Positions 49,201 through 63,540 of a DNA stretch of 64,000 bases are shown here, piece after piece. The notes under the pieces are model-generated. The model searched no databases and was not told where the DNA came from. It was given only the letters and a program-made list of their open reading frames with translations. The stretch's first letter is position 1; each line of letters begins with the position of its first letter. The position numbers were made by a program, and so were the translations under genes. Origin of the DNA: Anas platyrhynchos (taxonomy: Eukaryota; Chordata; Aves; Anseriformes; Anatidae); NCBI RefSeq assembly GCF_047663525.1, contig NC_092605.1, positions 2,232,001 to 2,296,000 on the forward strand. Direction: 5' to 3'.

Positions 49201-52200
49201 TGTAGGATAGAGATGCAGAACTATTTATATAGATGGCATGTTCTTGGAAGGAAGTCAGTAGTGAGACTGAATCAAGAGGACTCCAGATTAAAAGAAGAAA
49301 TAACTCATCTCACTTCTGCATGAGTCTCCTAATTTCTGTTAATTTAGTCCCTGTCAAAAATCAAGATGTTAAAGAACACTGTGTAAAAGGTTATATGGCC
49401 TTTCCAAAATTCTGACTACTTGTGTATTCAGCTAACATGTATGAAGGCAAGTTAGAAGCCTTTAGAAAACAATCTCTGTATACCAAGGTGCAGACAATCT
49501 TTATAGCTTTTATTCTACAGCAAGTCTTCTGCAAAGGAACCTGAAGCACTCTTTCACATATCTAATTTAGAGATTTGAGGCCTTGCTCTTAGAGATGCTC
49601 TCTACTGTTATTGCCAAAAAACAATGAATCTGTCCAAATAACCTCTCATTCACCCCACTTTTAACCACCTGTTTTAGAAGGTTTTGGCATTTTATGAATT
49701 TATGTAGTCCATGCCAGGACAATAAGAACCTAATGTTCCTGGAACACTACTGGTTCTCACTGTGATTTTCTGTCCTGGCCAGTTGTATAAGAACTGGATA
49801 TATTTTGAAAAAATGGTATAAAAAATGCTGAGGAATTAATAACACTTCATATAATTTGCAGAAAGGTTGAATTAATGTGACTGATCATCAATTTGGTTTT
49901 CTCCCAGTTACGTAAAAATGACTGCAGTGATTTTTGTCCTATGTGATGTGAAGACCTCAGCTCAGCATGAAAAAAAACTCAAGAGATGCTTCAAGTCATG
50001 TTTCCCTCTTTTCTGTTATGACATCTAAAACATTAGCATATGTACATGACTGCTCAGCAGTTATTTCTGATCCTCTGGTTTAAACTTGATGCAACTGGCC
50101 GATCTCTTTTTCAGAGCCAGTTAGCAAACAAAAACATTGTTTTCAGAGTGGTTCAGATATGTAAAAATATTTAAGAATCAAATTAATCCAGTCTGGCTGC
50201 TAATTTTTTCCCCAGTTACTTTTGCAGTTGCAGGAAACAATCACATTTATTTTACATACTTGATGTAAAACCGCAGTATCTTTAAATACAGGAGTTGTAT
50301 TGCATCTATGTATGGATGTATTTCAAGCACTGTAATGTGCCCTTACAGTACTGCAGTCCCTCCATCTGCATTCTCTTGGGAGTGATTGCTTTACATTGTG
50401 GAGTTCTTCTCTGGAGCAGAAACAGGTATTTGTACACTTCTTGGGTGGCTGATTGAAGTCTATTCTCAGTTTATCGAAGTGCAACACTCATGGATTTCCA
50501 GATGCACAAGACAGTAAGAAGAAAAAAGGTATATATAAAAGTTATCTGAAAATTTCTGATGGCAGAGCTTCAGTCTTCATAAATTGTATGTAAATTGTGC
50601 AGCTGGAGTGGTAGATGGTGAAAGGATTGTGCTAAAGGCTATTTTCACTGAGTGTGGAATTGTTAGATTATGCTGATGGATGTATTGTTGTTTGAGAGGT
50701 GAAATCTGGAGAATCACTACCTCAGTACAGAAAATGACCAATGACGCGCAAACCACTGGAGGATGCTGTTAGCCGGTCTCTAATAATGAGCTATTGATAA
50801 TGGTTACATTGTCTTTTGGCCAGGATACTCCATCCTGATGATAAAAGCATCTAATAGCAGAATTACAGCCTTAGCAAACAGGTGAAAGCTAGAGAACACT
50901 TTTGAAAGCGAGTATAACTCTTCATTAAATTAAGAACAAATATTCTCTTCTAAAAATAATAGAATAAAGGATTTAGAGAATGAAGAGTTTGTTTTGCTTC
51001 CACCCATTCCATGGCCTTATTTTGGTCTTTCAACACAAAACAGATGCACTTTGAGTATATGGACTGATGGATGATTCACTTTAATTTTGTTTGGAGAGTA
51101 CAAAGAACTTGATATAATTGTGTGGGGAATCTGGGTGAACCTCAGGTCTGGCTAAAGCAGTCAGTCTGGGTAAATGTGACTTAGGTGAAACTCAGGTCTT
51201 TTGCAACTCTGTTCCCATTACCACTCAGTGTCATGTTGGGTATTGGATTCACTCCTCTAGCTTTTATAAATCTGTTGGTCTAATTCTAGAAAAGGTACAG
51301 TTTGCTTTGAGATGTGTGGATGACATAGACTAAAAGTGCATAATTTGTACCATGGTAACTCATCCAACAATAGTAAAAATAAATATTCAGTTTAAAAAAA
51401 AAAAACACACAGCTAAAAGTTGTAGCAGCAAGCTAAGGTATTAGCTTATAAAAAATGGGGTCTTCTGCTACTGAAATTTTGATCAAACAAGGCTTTCCTA
51501 TTTTTTAGCAGTACCTGAAGTCACCTTACTTGAAAAGCTATTCTGTTTTTTTTTTCCGAAACTTTTTTCCTTTCAGAAGCATACAGGAGAACTTGTCAGA
51601 CAAAGGTTCTTTCAGAACAAGAGTACTTAATTGTTTCTGCTTTATAGCAGCAGTCCGCATAAAATGGAGAAGGAAATGAGAACATGACCAGTGGTAGATG
51701 GAAACATGAATGAGGACATAGCAGAACCCTTGCGACCTGTGTTCACTGCAAATTTGCTTGGTTTACCTCGAATCATTTTTCATAGGTTGTGCTGTGTAGA
51801 GAAAGGGATTCAAGGTCAAACTTCTATGGAGGTGACATCTATTTTTAAACTGCACAGATGGCACGAGCCCCCTCTCTAGAGCTCTCCTCCCTGCATGTAA
51901 GTTCAGGATGTGTTGGAGTATAACCCTAGCAGCACGCTAATCTGGTCAGCACACTACATGTTTGTACTGAGCTTTGTACCCCCAGCAGGCCAGTCCCTGA
52001 CATGCTGGGAAGTGGGGTCCCCTGGGTCTGGAGACTTCACCTGCTCTCAGGGACAAATGTGCTTGTTTGTATACACGCAGAGGGTAATGGAGCTCCATTG
52101 TTTTAAAAAAATAAAAACAATTACCCCCCATACACGCACTGTTCTTAAAGTGTATTGGTTGGTAGCTCCATTTCTCTAACTTAAAAACACTTTCTAGAAT

Positions 52201-55200
52201 CCACACCAAATAAATCCAAGCCCAATTAATATGTGCATTACTTTTTGTGCTGGCATACTGCAGTTACAGTTAATTCTGCTGCTTTCCTGCTTCTGGAATC
52301 TATAGGAAGCAATAATTCTTTCCATTAACTAAGGAACTATGCTTTTTTAGGGTATGTCTGGACTGTCAATCTGTCTTGGACTCTGTTGGCAAATGCAAGC
52401 CAAGTGTGGCTTGAGAACTCTTCAGCTGCATTAGCCTAGTACTGTGTCTTAAGCTAATATGGCTTGCTAAAATGGATGGTTTGGTCAATCTGACAGTTTC
52501 CTGTGTTTTCTTTTCTTAAATTTTCCTTCTGTGCACTGCTTGAAAAGCCTGGTGTCTTGGATTCAACCCAGAACCCAAAGACTTTCCTGATGCCTTATAC
52601 AGGGCATGCTGTGCCTCAGCACTTTTCTGCACAGCATAGGTGTGCTAGGTCATGATTTGATAAAGTTTAGCTTTGACTAGGTTCAGAGTGTTACATTAAT
52701 AATTATATAATTATATTGAAGATTTCCATAATAACCTGCTGCTTATGACTGGGTGAAAGACAAATGTTTCTTAAACTGTTATTGTTGTATATTTCCTTAA
52801 GACCTTCCCAAATGAAAGCTTTCTCCCTTGCATAAACTTTTGAGTAAACATGAAATAAATTCAGCTCGAACTTGATTTTAAACTGTTCATTTTTCTTGTG
52901 CTCCCTGGAAACTGTAAAAGGTTTTTAATTTTTCTTTAACTTCCTCTTTCCTTTTCCTCCCTTTCAGCCAGTGTCATTTCTGTAGCCTGTTTAGTTACAG
53001 CTGTCCCTCAAAGCTGCTGCATGAAATGTGTTGGATGGGGTGTTATCGATTTTGCAGCACTGGCTATGAGTGATGTTGGATAATGTAATGCTGCTGCTGA
53101 ACAGATGAGTTTCTTTAACCCTTTACATGTTTACTCTGTGCCTGCTTGAGAGAAGGTGTTAAATGTGAGAATTGCTTTCTGGGGCACTGTAAGAGAACAC
53201 CCTGTGCAGTTTGCTGGTGTATTTAAAGAGCTCTTCATGCTCTGTGGATAGTACATGGTGCTTGTCAGTGATTAGCAGCATATAGTGTTACAGGTGGGAT
53301 TTCACTGAAGGAGATTCTACAGCAGGAAAAAGGGAAGCTTTTATCTGTGTAATATGGGGAAACATTGCTTGCTTTCATTAAATGTTTCTATTTTAAATGG
53401 CATATTTTATTCCTTACAATTAATGTAAGGTATCCGAAGAGTATTTGAATATTATTCAGGTCCTGTTCTGACTTCTGTAGTCAGTTACTTTAATTTCTAG
53501 CCTGCTTATGGTCTCATCAGTGGTTGATGAGTGCTAAATGTAATACTAGTATCATTTGCACTGCTATGAACTATTGGAAGTGCAGCACAGATGCTGCAGA
53601 TGGGGAAAACTGGTTTAAAACCAAGGTGGAAATGTAATGACAGGCAGCACAAAAGCTATTAGTAAAGGGTAGATTCATGGAAATAGAAAAGATTCTTGGG
53701 AGTTGGAACTTGTAGCCTCATTATGTGTTTTGATTAGTTGTATATGTGGCCTGCCCTGCTGCTTCTGTGTTTGTCTCAGACCAACTGATCACCCTAAAAC
53801 TGCTTAGTTGCTATCCTGGTAGATGTGAAATGTGTTCACCAGGTTGAAATGGGCCTCATATGGGAAGGTCCCTCAGAATTTGGTGTTGGGACTAATCCTA
53901 ACCTACTTCAGTTTGCAATAACTTGTCTGAAAATGTGAAAACAGCAGGATTTCTTCTGCTGGAAGGCAAAATGTTTGAACAGTTTAGAAACAAACTGTTC
54001 AATTTAGTCTATCCTTCCCTGTGCTCCTTTTACCCAGCCAGTTGTTTGTCTTCATCCCAATATGAGTGCTAATCTGTCATATGGGGGCCCAGTAGGAATT
54101 CTCTTTGGATGGGAAAGATGACAGGAAGGAATACAGAAAGCCAAGGGAGAACTGTTTTTAGTGGCAATGCACTCTGCTAGCATTGGGGGGGCTGAAGATG
54201 ATGGCTGTTATCCTGGGAGAACAGTTCCAAAATGGGGTCAGAAAAACTTAAGCACCTCATAAAACCTGTTATTTTTTCTGATGGCTGCATTCTGTATCTA
54301 TAAAATGGATAGCTCAATTGAAGAGTTCCTCAAATTTTACTGGGTTCAGTGTTAAACTCTGCCAAGAAACACTGCATGGAGAATTCTTGTATTAAGCACA
54401 GTCAACCTCAGAAAGCATTTTGTTCTCGGGTAAAACTAGAGCAGGGCTTTCAGTTAAACACTGGCATCTAATATATCTGCAAAGCTGTATTTAAATGGTC
54501 AATTTTAATTTCAAATTAGATGCAGGTAACACCAAATTTTTCCACCTGGTAAGTAGGCTATGCATACATAGGGTTCCTTTGAAAATGATTTTCTTCAGTA
54601 GGTCAGAAGAGGTCAGCCTGGGACTAAGGGAGTTTGCAGAGTTAGCATTGAGTAAGTTGTCAGTCTGCCTAGCTGGGACATGGCTAGAAAGTGAATTTAA
54701 CTCTCAACATAAATTTCTTGTCTTGAGTATCTTGAAGGCAGAAATGTTTATCTTTAGAAACTGGTGATCACAGTGGTGTATTCATAAAGTAATTAGAAAA
54801 TATGAATATGCTTTAGAGTCCCAAACCCTGAGTTTTTCTTTTCTAACAACATTCTTGATACTTCTGTTGATATGTCAGTGTCTTGAATAGGATATCTGGT
54901 TTACAATTTGCTTGAAACCGTTATTTTTCAGCCTGCCAATTCACTTAGCCAGGAGTGCATTGGTTTCCATCAGACTGGCTTTCCAATTAGAAATGCCATT
55001 GGGTAACTTTTGCACATTAAAACTAGAAGGAAAACTAAAGTGCTGTACAGAGACTGACATTTTGTATACATGATCTTCCTTTTTCAATTTAGCTTTTTTC
55101 CATGCCATAAAATCCCTGAAATACATGGACACAGCAAGGATGGAGTCATTGGAATATCATGAGCCAGAGATGTTTTCAGTGAATGCAAAACATATGAGAC

Positions 55201-55670
55201 TGTGATTTAGCTGGTGCATGTAAGTGAGTGTGCCAATACTAGCAAACTATAGAAGTTTTCTTGCAGTACCCGGTCTTATAAGTTCTTGGACCTTTATCAC
55301 AGAAGCTGAAGGTCTGAAATTCAAGGATGGAATGAGCTAGAGCATTGTAATGTGGGATTGATGGGCCGGTTGCTTGAAAAGCACTCTGCAGATAAGTATG
55401 AGTTGTATTTCTATTGCAGTGCTGTCTCAAGCATGAGGCTCAAACAGAATTAACTTCACTAAAGCTTAAAAGAAATCAAGTTAATGTGACGTTAATCAGG
55501 ATTTCTGTTTTCCGCATGTGTAAAGGACCATCTTGCTTAGCGCTGGCTTATCTCAGAGTGGAGGAAATCTCCTGAAACATTTTAGTGTAGGTATTGCTGT
55601 TTATGTGGAGTGATGGCAGGGGCTGAAGGTTGATTTTTACCAAAATTAACTGTCCTTTAAGAATGCTTAA

Positions 55671-55712
55671 GTTCTCTGAAAACTTAAAAGAACTTAAACA
55701 GTTCTCTGAAAA
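55671..55712 (+). repeat. Short direct repeat, period 30
   Basis: GTTCTCTGAAAA occurs at 55,671-55,682 and 55,701-55,712, with two copies of AACTTAAA between them. Confidence 0.8.
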
Positions 55713-57135
55713 TGTGACAGGTGCTTGGCTTCCATTCTTGTGTAGAACAGAACTGTATGAGCAGTAGGAATATTTGCCTCATTAAACTGTAAAGAATTTC
55801 TCAGGGAAAACTGTGGTTATAGGTACCTTCTAAAATGTTTGCTTATGGTGTCAACCAATATTAGCTGTAGAATTAATAAATTCTGTTGTTGACCCTTCCA
55901 CCAACTATCACTTTTATTGTAAAAACTCATTCCAGGGATTATTTCATAATTTCATAACTTCCAAGAATAATATCACTTGGATGCTTTATGCTCTAGACAA
56001 GTATTTGAATATGTCCCGGGGGGAGGGGGAGAATCATAAAATTATTTCTATTTAGTTTCATAGAGGTCTAAATTTGTTGGACTGAAGAAATAAAGGAGTT
56101 GTCCATTGAGCCCCTTCCAGCATTAACAGCGCTGTAGAGCTGGTTACTTTCTTTAAACATCTGGATCTGAACTTAAGACCTCATAAGTAATAACTCTGTC
56201 TAAACTGCACTACAAGTTCTGAGCAAGGAGGATTTATCTTGCTTTAGTGCAAATGAAAGGAGAGGCTATTGCTACTCAACAGTTAATGAACCAGTAAAAC
56301 ATCTTTAAAACCAATATAACTGATTCTTTACTGTGTAGTTAGCTTTGGCCAGTGATGCTCTCCAGCTGTGGAGGGGCTTGAGCTATAGCTTTACTTGATT
56401 GTGTTGTGTTCTTCCTCCTCTATCTTAATGTGGAAGGTTGACAGGGGAGATGAAGGTTGATTATTTATGATAAATGGTAAAACTTTTATGCAAATGAGTT
56501 TGTCAGGTGTTAATAGCCTGAAGCATGGTAGCTTGTGGAGGTAGGAGTGAGACCAGGATTCTTGTGCCTGGTGCTGGAGTGGGTAAGGTGCAGCTCTGTT
56601 CTGCTTCGTGTGGAAATGGAAAAGGTAGGACTATACTGGCTGGCAGAAGTTTTATGGGCAAATGGAGGTTGATCATGATTAAAGATGCTTTCCAGCAACA
56701 TCTGGTGGTTGCAGACGGGTTTGTTTGACCCACCACCCTCCACCTGTTTGTCTTGTTTCTGCAAGAAGTTATTGTGCCTGGAGGTGGGTTAGCAGAAGTG
56801 AGCTGATTCTCTGCAGACATCAGGCTGTGAGCTTAATCAAACAAAGTGGGTTTAGCAAATATTCACTTATGAAAATGCACTTACAGTACATGTAGAATGT
56901 ATGCTTACTGCCACAGCCACAGACCACTGTGGGTCCTGTCTGTGTACATACACAATAATTTCACTTCTTGCTCTTCCTCAAATGCAATTTGGGCCTCTGA
57001 GGCGTTCTCATGTCACTGTTTTGCCATCTGTGGTGTCTGGCAGAAAGTGCAGGACGACCTTGTTGTCGCTGCTTAAGGAGGCTTTGAGCTTTACAGCATC
57101 TTTCATCTGAGCTCTCCAATCACATTACAAAGATG

Positions 57136-57162
57136 ACACTGCCTCGTGACACCAGGCAGTGT
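57136..57162. repeat. 9-bp perfect hairpin, 9-nt loop
   Basis: ACACTGCCT (57,136-57,144) pairs with AGGCAGTGT (57,154-57,162). It lies in a segment less T-biased than its surroundings (about 57,120-57,365). Confidence 0.65.
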
Positions 57163-60100
57163 TTAGCACACAGCCATTCCTTTCTGAAGGTCATGAAAAT
57201 AACCAGAGTATTAGTAGCTCCTTGGTAGCTATAACCATCATTAACATGCAAGGGGATGTTATTCCATAGGCTAATAAAAGTGTCATTAAGTAAAGACATG
57301 ACAACTTGGTTTCCTGCTCTTCCTACCATTATAATCCCTGGCTGGGGATGTTTCCTTAGCACACAGCAAACTATGGAAAAGCTGTGGTTTCCAGTCTTTT
57401 TTTGTGTGCTTTTGTTCTGAATACTGATGGATTACTTGGTCCCTGCATTCAGACCAGATGATTTTGTGGGAAAGAGATCAGGCAGTGCAGGATATCTGCG
57501 CTGTGATCAGAGCCTGAACACCAGGGCTGTCTGGCCTGTCCAAGGTGTGGTCTTGGACTGCACAGGTGCTAGGGGAAAATGCAGTTTCAGAGCATCCTAT
57601 AGAGCTGCAATGTAAATGGCAGGGGGCTGTAATGCTGTAGGCTCCTGACTGTGCAGCTTCACTTGAGGGCCAGGCTGGAATATGATGAACATTCCTCTCC
57701 AAGCAGATAGCTGTAATAATAACAGAGGCAGCAAAGGTTGAGTTTGGCACACTGAGCTGGTGTATAATATAAATGTTCTCTTCTTTCGATATCTTTGTGC
57801 CAAGGGACTGAACAAAGTGTCCATTAATTGAATATATTTCTTGCATATATTTTTGCTTCAATTTCATTTTTCTCTCATATTTTGATAAAAGCCAGAGATT
57901 CCGTGTTATATTATGAATATGGATTTGTAGCCAGCAGCTATGTGGAAAAATCAATACATTTCCAGTTCACTCCCAGGTGTTTCTACTAACTGGGAGGGCA
58001 GTGTCTGCTGCCAGGAATGTATTATGCTGCCTGCTGATTAAAATGGATCAGAGTAAAATGGCTAAAAACTATTGCAGGTTTAAGGAAGTTGTGTTCAGGG
58101 GGGTTATATATTGCCTGAATTAAGCCTCAGTTAAATCAAAGATGAGCTCAAATGAGGAATGCAAGATATGCTACTTCAGAGCTAATTAAAATATACAGTT
58201 CTATTAAAATTGTTGCACACCTTTAACAAATCTATGTAAATCAAGTCAGACACTTTGTGACAGATCAGTGAAAAATGACCTACCCTAAAGTGATACTCAT
58301 TGCTCAGCTACTTGTCTGCAACTGAGTCCTCTAATGGAAAACATGTGAAATGTATTTACTGAAGGAGCAATGTAAAGTGATAGCTAAAAGTGTATAACAG
58401 ACAAAGCTGAAAAGAATATAGAAATAAAAATGAGGGTTTTTTTTGAAAGCTGTAAACAGTCTCTGATCAAAAAAATCCCTGGCAATTGTGCAAAAAAGAA
58501 AGTGATAATGCTTGTCTGCATTGTAATTGCAGATTTCGTTTTGGACATGATGAGTTGGGATGCTTCTCTCTAAATCTGAGCCAAAGGCTGTGCATAGTTA
58601 GATTTAAAATAGCAGTCTGAAAACATCTAGAACTCTCTTTTGCTGCATGCTGTCACATCTTGGAAAACATGCTGGTTAATTAAGAGACTGCAAATGAAAT
58701 GTTTGCTAAGTGAAATTGAAGGCAGTTGTAGTAGCAAGCTGCTTGGAGTTGTATCAATATTATTTGAGATAATTTGGGTTATGATTCACTAGTAGGTATA
58801 GAAACGTATATAAAAATACAGATATAGAAAGCTTATGTTTCAGGGATGAAAAAAATATTAGTCATATTATTATTTCCCAAGAGATATCATCCAACTGTTA
58901 ATGTCATCAATAGGATTCCAACATCCCTGGGTGTAATTAGCAAAGCTCTGGCTGAAATCACTGGGTAATGAATTCATTTCTGTGCACTAAGCATCTTATG
59001 GCTGGGAGCTCCCTGTCTAAGACTTGATAGTGTAACACCCAGACCCATCTGAGAATGCTACCTGCACCCTGTGGGATTTTTTCCTAAAAAGAATATTGTA
59101 AAACAAATTCATGCTGTTTACATGTGTGAATATTCACTGTGGTTCTTCCATGGTACAACAAATATGTTCCTTATTCAGAAAAGCTATTGCATGTGTTGAA
59201 GTTTTACTGCTCCTGTAAGGTCCTGCTAGGTATAAATGCCCTCACTGTAAGTTAAGAATGTATTTTAACTACTGTTGGGCTTTAAATTAAGAGAAAAAAA
59301 AAAAGACATGAGTTTTCCGGCTCAGATTGGATTTTAAATAACTTTTAAAAAGTAAATGTGAAGTGTTAATTGTTCAAAACTGTATGTGTATGCATGGACC
59401 AATTTATGCTATTTGATCTCAGCTTTGGATGTAGCAAGACATCTGTACAACCACAAGGGCTATATAAGCTTTGTTCTAGGTGTGAACAGCATTATATTTG
59501 CAAAGCTATCAATTTATGCTGCAGCAAATGGGATCAGAATGTAGCCTAGTCACTGAAATTGATAGAGCTGTGAAGATTTATGCTACCTGTCTGCCTGTCC
59601 CCATAGAGCTGGTCTCTTTTCATTGCTATAGGTTGCACAGCATTTCTGCAAGTGAATATAATTCGCTGTGCGCTCTGGATTTGAGATCTAAGCTAATGAC
59701 TTGTTCTGACACTATCTCTTGCTGAGCTTAGTTTTGTGAATCTCCTGTTGCTTTTTCTATTCATCTTGAATAAACCAAAGGTTATAGACTAGAAACAGAA
59801 AAAAGCTTGAAGGGGAGAAAAAGCAAGAGATCCTGCAGAATTTCTGCTGACAGTGCTTAAGGGGGAGCTTTAGCAGTGTTTGATAGCTCCCCTGATTTAT
59901 GGGGTGGCCAGCATCTTAGAAACCTTCCCTCCTCTGTTTGAAAACACTTGTTCAGAGTACTTAAATGAAAAAAAAAAAGTTGAGGTTTGGCACAGTGTTT
60001 TATCAGCCTTCATTGACTTAGACTCTATAGGAATGTCATACTTGTTTTAGAATTTTGTACTTTTATATTTAAAACTTGGTATTTTTTGTATTGTGTTGAA

Positions 60101-63041
60101 AGATGTGATGAATAAGCAGATTTTTCTATATGGTTAGTTATAAGGTACTTCTAAACCTTGTCTTAATCTTTTTTTGTTTTGTTTTGAGGGGGCCTGCTAG
60201 CTCTAAAACAGAAGAAATGTCTCTTACAAGAAGTCATTCATTCTGCTGGCATCAGTGGTCATCCTATTTAAATCTACTGCCATCTAATTGTTAGATCAGA
60301 ACCAAAATAACTGAATCTATGGGAAAATGTCAAGGCAAGTATGACATTTATCTAGAGGTTGCAGCATGCTTAGGAAATGATATGTAAGTGCTGAGTAGGG
60401 CTAGAAGAAGGAAAGTAGTTTAGTTTCACTTTTCTTCTAGAAGAAAAATTAAAAATGCTTGCAGTCTTTTCTAACCTGTTAAAACTGCAGTCTTGTGTGT
60501 GGTCACAGCAGCTGATAGAAAATGGAGTTGTGTGGATTTGTTACAGTAGGAAAAGAAGGAATGCTGCCAAACAGATGCCCAGGAACTTTTCCTGACTGTG
60601 CCAGAGAAGCTGGTGCCTGGGGAGTAGGGTCAAATGCAAAGGGTAAATTCCAAAGGTCAAACCCAAGTAAGGCTGGAGGAGCTTGATGGGCAGAGAACAA
60701 TCCACACCAGGCTGGAGGCTGTGGGGACTTCTCACCCCCTGTCAGTCAAGCTGCCCTTTACTTTTATACTCCACAGAGGCTGTGAAAGATAGTAAAAGGA
60801 AAATGCAGGCAGAGATTGACAAAGCAGAGAACAGTTACACAATGCCAATGTGTTCTCACTACGTATGTGGCTACTTTAAATTTATGCTTTTGCTTAGCAC
60901 ATATTAGAGCTGCACATTAACTCCTCTATGCAATATTCCTTATTCTGGTATTCTTGTGTAAAACATCTGTTTATTTTATCACAACTATTACAACTTCCTT
61001 TCTAAAGCAATGCTTAGAGGGAATTGATCAGTCAGCACTTTGTAGTTCGTTTCATTTTGTATTGCATTTGAAAAATGTTTAAAATGGAGTGTGTTAGATT
61101 ATAGAAATTATCTGGCAATGCTTTCTGTATTTGTTTAGCTAATGAAAAGGATTGAGTGGTGACTTAAATGTAGTCATTTTCCCTTTCAGGAAGAATTTTG
61201 ATACTTAAGAGCATCTTAATCTGTCAGAATATATAGTATTGCATTGGAACTGAAGCCATACAAATTGAAATTAGAGACTGGGCACAACTTTAATGCAGTT
61301 TATTGATTATATTCTGGAACAAATTGTCAAGGACAATGAAGATATTCAAAGGCTGAATCTATTACCCTAAGAGTAGAATGGTTGTTAGCCAAACACTAGC
61401 TTCTGCTTAGTCAACCCAAGTATATTCAGTACAATAGATGACTGAAATTAGTCTTCTGGTACAGAGAACAAATTTAATACTCTAATATGCTTCTCTGATC
61501 GTAAATTCTACAGCTATTACCAAGCAAATATTACCTGAGTCAACATTGGCAGCCATGTTTTTTCCTTGGTTCTGCATCTCCTTAGTTGCAGATTTTCTAC
61601 CTTTTTTTTTTTTTTAAGTACATGCATGTTATGAACAAGTGAAGGAGACATTTCTTGGTGTATTTCACTGGCTGACAAAGAACTTGACAGCATGAACTGA
61701 TTATGCAGAAGATGAAAATTATTTGAAAATCAAGTTTTAGCTAGAGTAAGAATCTCATTTCAGAAATTGCATGTTCTGCTTGGTTCTTAAATGTAGGTGT
61801 GATCATTGTAATAGGGTGTAGTGATTCTGTGACTAAATATTATTCATTTCTATCAGTTTCATAACAGCTATTTACTGTGTTTTGGGAAAGGATTAGTACT
61901 TAATTGACTTCTTGAATTCCACTGTTTTCATCCCAAAAAATCATTGAACACCAGTTACCATTAATCACTTTCAATAGCTAATACTCATGTGTTTAATTTT
62001 TAACAAATATAACAGGGTTACAGAGCACTTATCAGGGAAATCTGCAGATTCTTTTAGTTAATATTTTGGGTTTGAGTCCTTACTTTGTCTTTGGCTCATG
62101 ACAAAATGTGAAATATTAAGTGAGATCTGAAATAATTGCTGTGCTGGACCCTTTCTTGCAGGGCTAAATTCTGCCATATTGGGAACATTTGGTGCTACCT
62201 TATAATTCAAGATCTCAATACATGCTCAGTTCAGGGTGAGTTGAACTCTCTTCCCCTGAAACTTCAGAGTTCATAAATAAAGTCATAAAATCCTTTCATT
62301 GGGCTTTTTTATTTTGATACTACAGAACAGAGAAGAGAATTTTCTATTGAACTAAGAACAAGTTTAATGTGCTCTGTCATGGTCAAAGTGTTCCGTTGTG
62401 GATGGGATCCTGTCTTGCAAAACAACACTACATAACGGGCAGTATTGTGGCCTGTACTGCATACACAGTACTTCACCCACAAAGGGAAAAAGTCAGCCAA
62501 GCCTTAGCTAAGAACCGAAATCAAGCTGCAAGCAAAGCAAGTAAACCCTCTGCCATCCACCACAGCACCCACTCATGCCTGACCAGTTGAAGTGTTTAAT
62601 CTTGTTAGAACTTGTTCAGTACAGAAGGTGGGGAAGGATGCTGAGTGTTAGAAATGGCAAATTCAGATTTGTCATTGCTGTTGGGGTCAGCATCTGATGC
62701 TTTGCAGTTGGGAGCACAGTGAATGCTTCAGAACCTGAGTGGTTGTGGGCACCCATCAATGACTTCGTTCCTGAGAAGATATTTGAAAATATTTCACATG
62801 TGGAGCCTAGGATAGGAACTGCTCCTGTTCCACTTTCATCACCTCTCTGATCTATGCGTGTTGCCCTGAGGTAATCCTGAAGTTTGGCACTAGAGAGAGA
62901 ATATTCCATGCTCAACCTCTAGGAATTGCCCATGAAGCCAAGTTGCTCTCATTTTAAGGATAAGTTTTCTGTGTAGCAAATCGGAACAGAATTGCTTCCC
63001 CATAGCTTTCTGGTTTTTGTCCATGTGATTAAACAAACCAA

Positions 63042-63540
63042 ATCACAGAATGTCTGACGTTAGAAGGGACATCTGCAGATCACCTAGTCCAACTCCCCTA
63101 CCAAGCAGGATCACCCAGAGCATGTTGTGCAGGATGGCATCCAGGTGGGTTTTGAATATCTCTGGAGAAGGAGACTCCACAGCCTCTTGGGGCAAAATTT
63201 TAAAGTGCTTTGTCATCCTCACAACAAAGAAGTGCCCCCTCATACACAGCTGGAACCTCCTGTGCTTCAGTTTGTGCCTGTTGTCTCTTGCCCTGTAGCT
63301 GGGCACAACTAATAAGAGACCAGCTCCATCCTCTTGACACCTTCCCCTCATATTTATACACACTGATGAGGTCTTCCCTCAGTCTTTTTCAGGCTAAACA
63401 TGCCCAGTTCTCTCAGCCTGTCCTTTTACAACAGGTTCCCCAGTCCTCTAATAATCTCTGTAGCCCTTATCTGGACATGCTCCAGTAGTTTTATGTCCCC
63501 CTTGTGCTGGGGAGCCCATATTTACTCTGCAGTATAGAAA
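63042..63540 (-). mobile_element. CR1 LINE, 5'-truncated, inverted
   Basis: This is a chicken-repeat-1 type non-LTR retrotransposon read on the minus strand. The + strand opens with the reverse complement of the CR1 3' tail (TCACAGAATG, sense CATTCTGTGA) and runs through typical CR1 blocks, including the stretch GATCACCTAGTCCAACTC and the later GGGGAGCCCATATTTACTCTGC. The sense strand encodes the C-terminal tail of CR1 ORF2 over about 63,060-63,345. Recognisable stretches are RRFQLCMRGHFFV and LPQEAVESPSPEIFK. Only about 500 bp remain of a family of several kilobases, so the reverse transcriptase and endonuclease core are missing and the copy is dead. Upstream of about 63,345 the family-like reading moves to another frame, suggesting an indel. 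The 3' edge is fairly firm; the 5' edge is approximate. The subfamily was not assigned. Confidence 0.93.
63043..63363 (-). pseudogene. Remnant of CR1 ORF2 C-terminus
   Basis: An open minus-strand frame of about 106 codons lies inside the CR1 copy. The part from QEDGAGLLL to NMLWVILL matches what I know of the end of CR1 ORF2: a small basic tail after the reverse transcriptase with a conserved FF-V-R--HF---LP-EAVESPS-EIFK pattern. It has no catalytic residues and no upstream reverse transcriptase, so it is a retrotransposon relic and not a host gene. The stop coincides with the terminal TTCTGTGA of the element. The frame has stayed open over about 85 codons, which suggests moderate rather than extreme age, but chance could explain this. 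Confidence 0.8.

Larger units (their letters stand above)
45313..63041 (+). other. T/G-rich non-coding stretch, intron-like
   Basis: From 45.3 kb to the CR1 element the + strand shows persistent T over A and mostly G over C. In 45,301-45,660 the counts are A 96, T 154, G 65, C 45; in 50,281-50,460 they are A 40, T 65, G 42, C 33. Long transcribed introns show this bias on the coding strand. Donor-like words such as CTG|GTAAGT (54,550) occur, but no exon is convincing. T- or A-runs lie at about 49,110-49,128, 51,392-51,404 and 61,602-61,616. Unique, less biased segments near 57.1-57.4, 58.0-58.3 and 58.9-59.05 kb may be conserved elements. Confidence 0.45.

Noticed and set aside
57478..57954. 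158-codon minus-strand frame
   Set aside because: No recognisable motif, and it lies antisense to an intron-like T/G-rich region. It is most likely chance.
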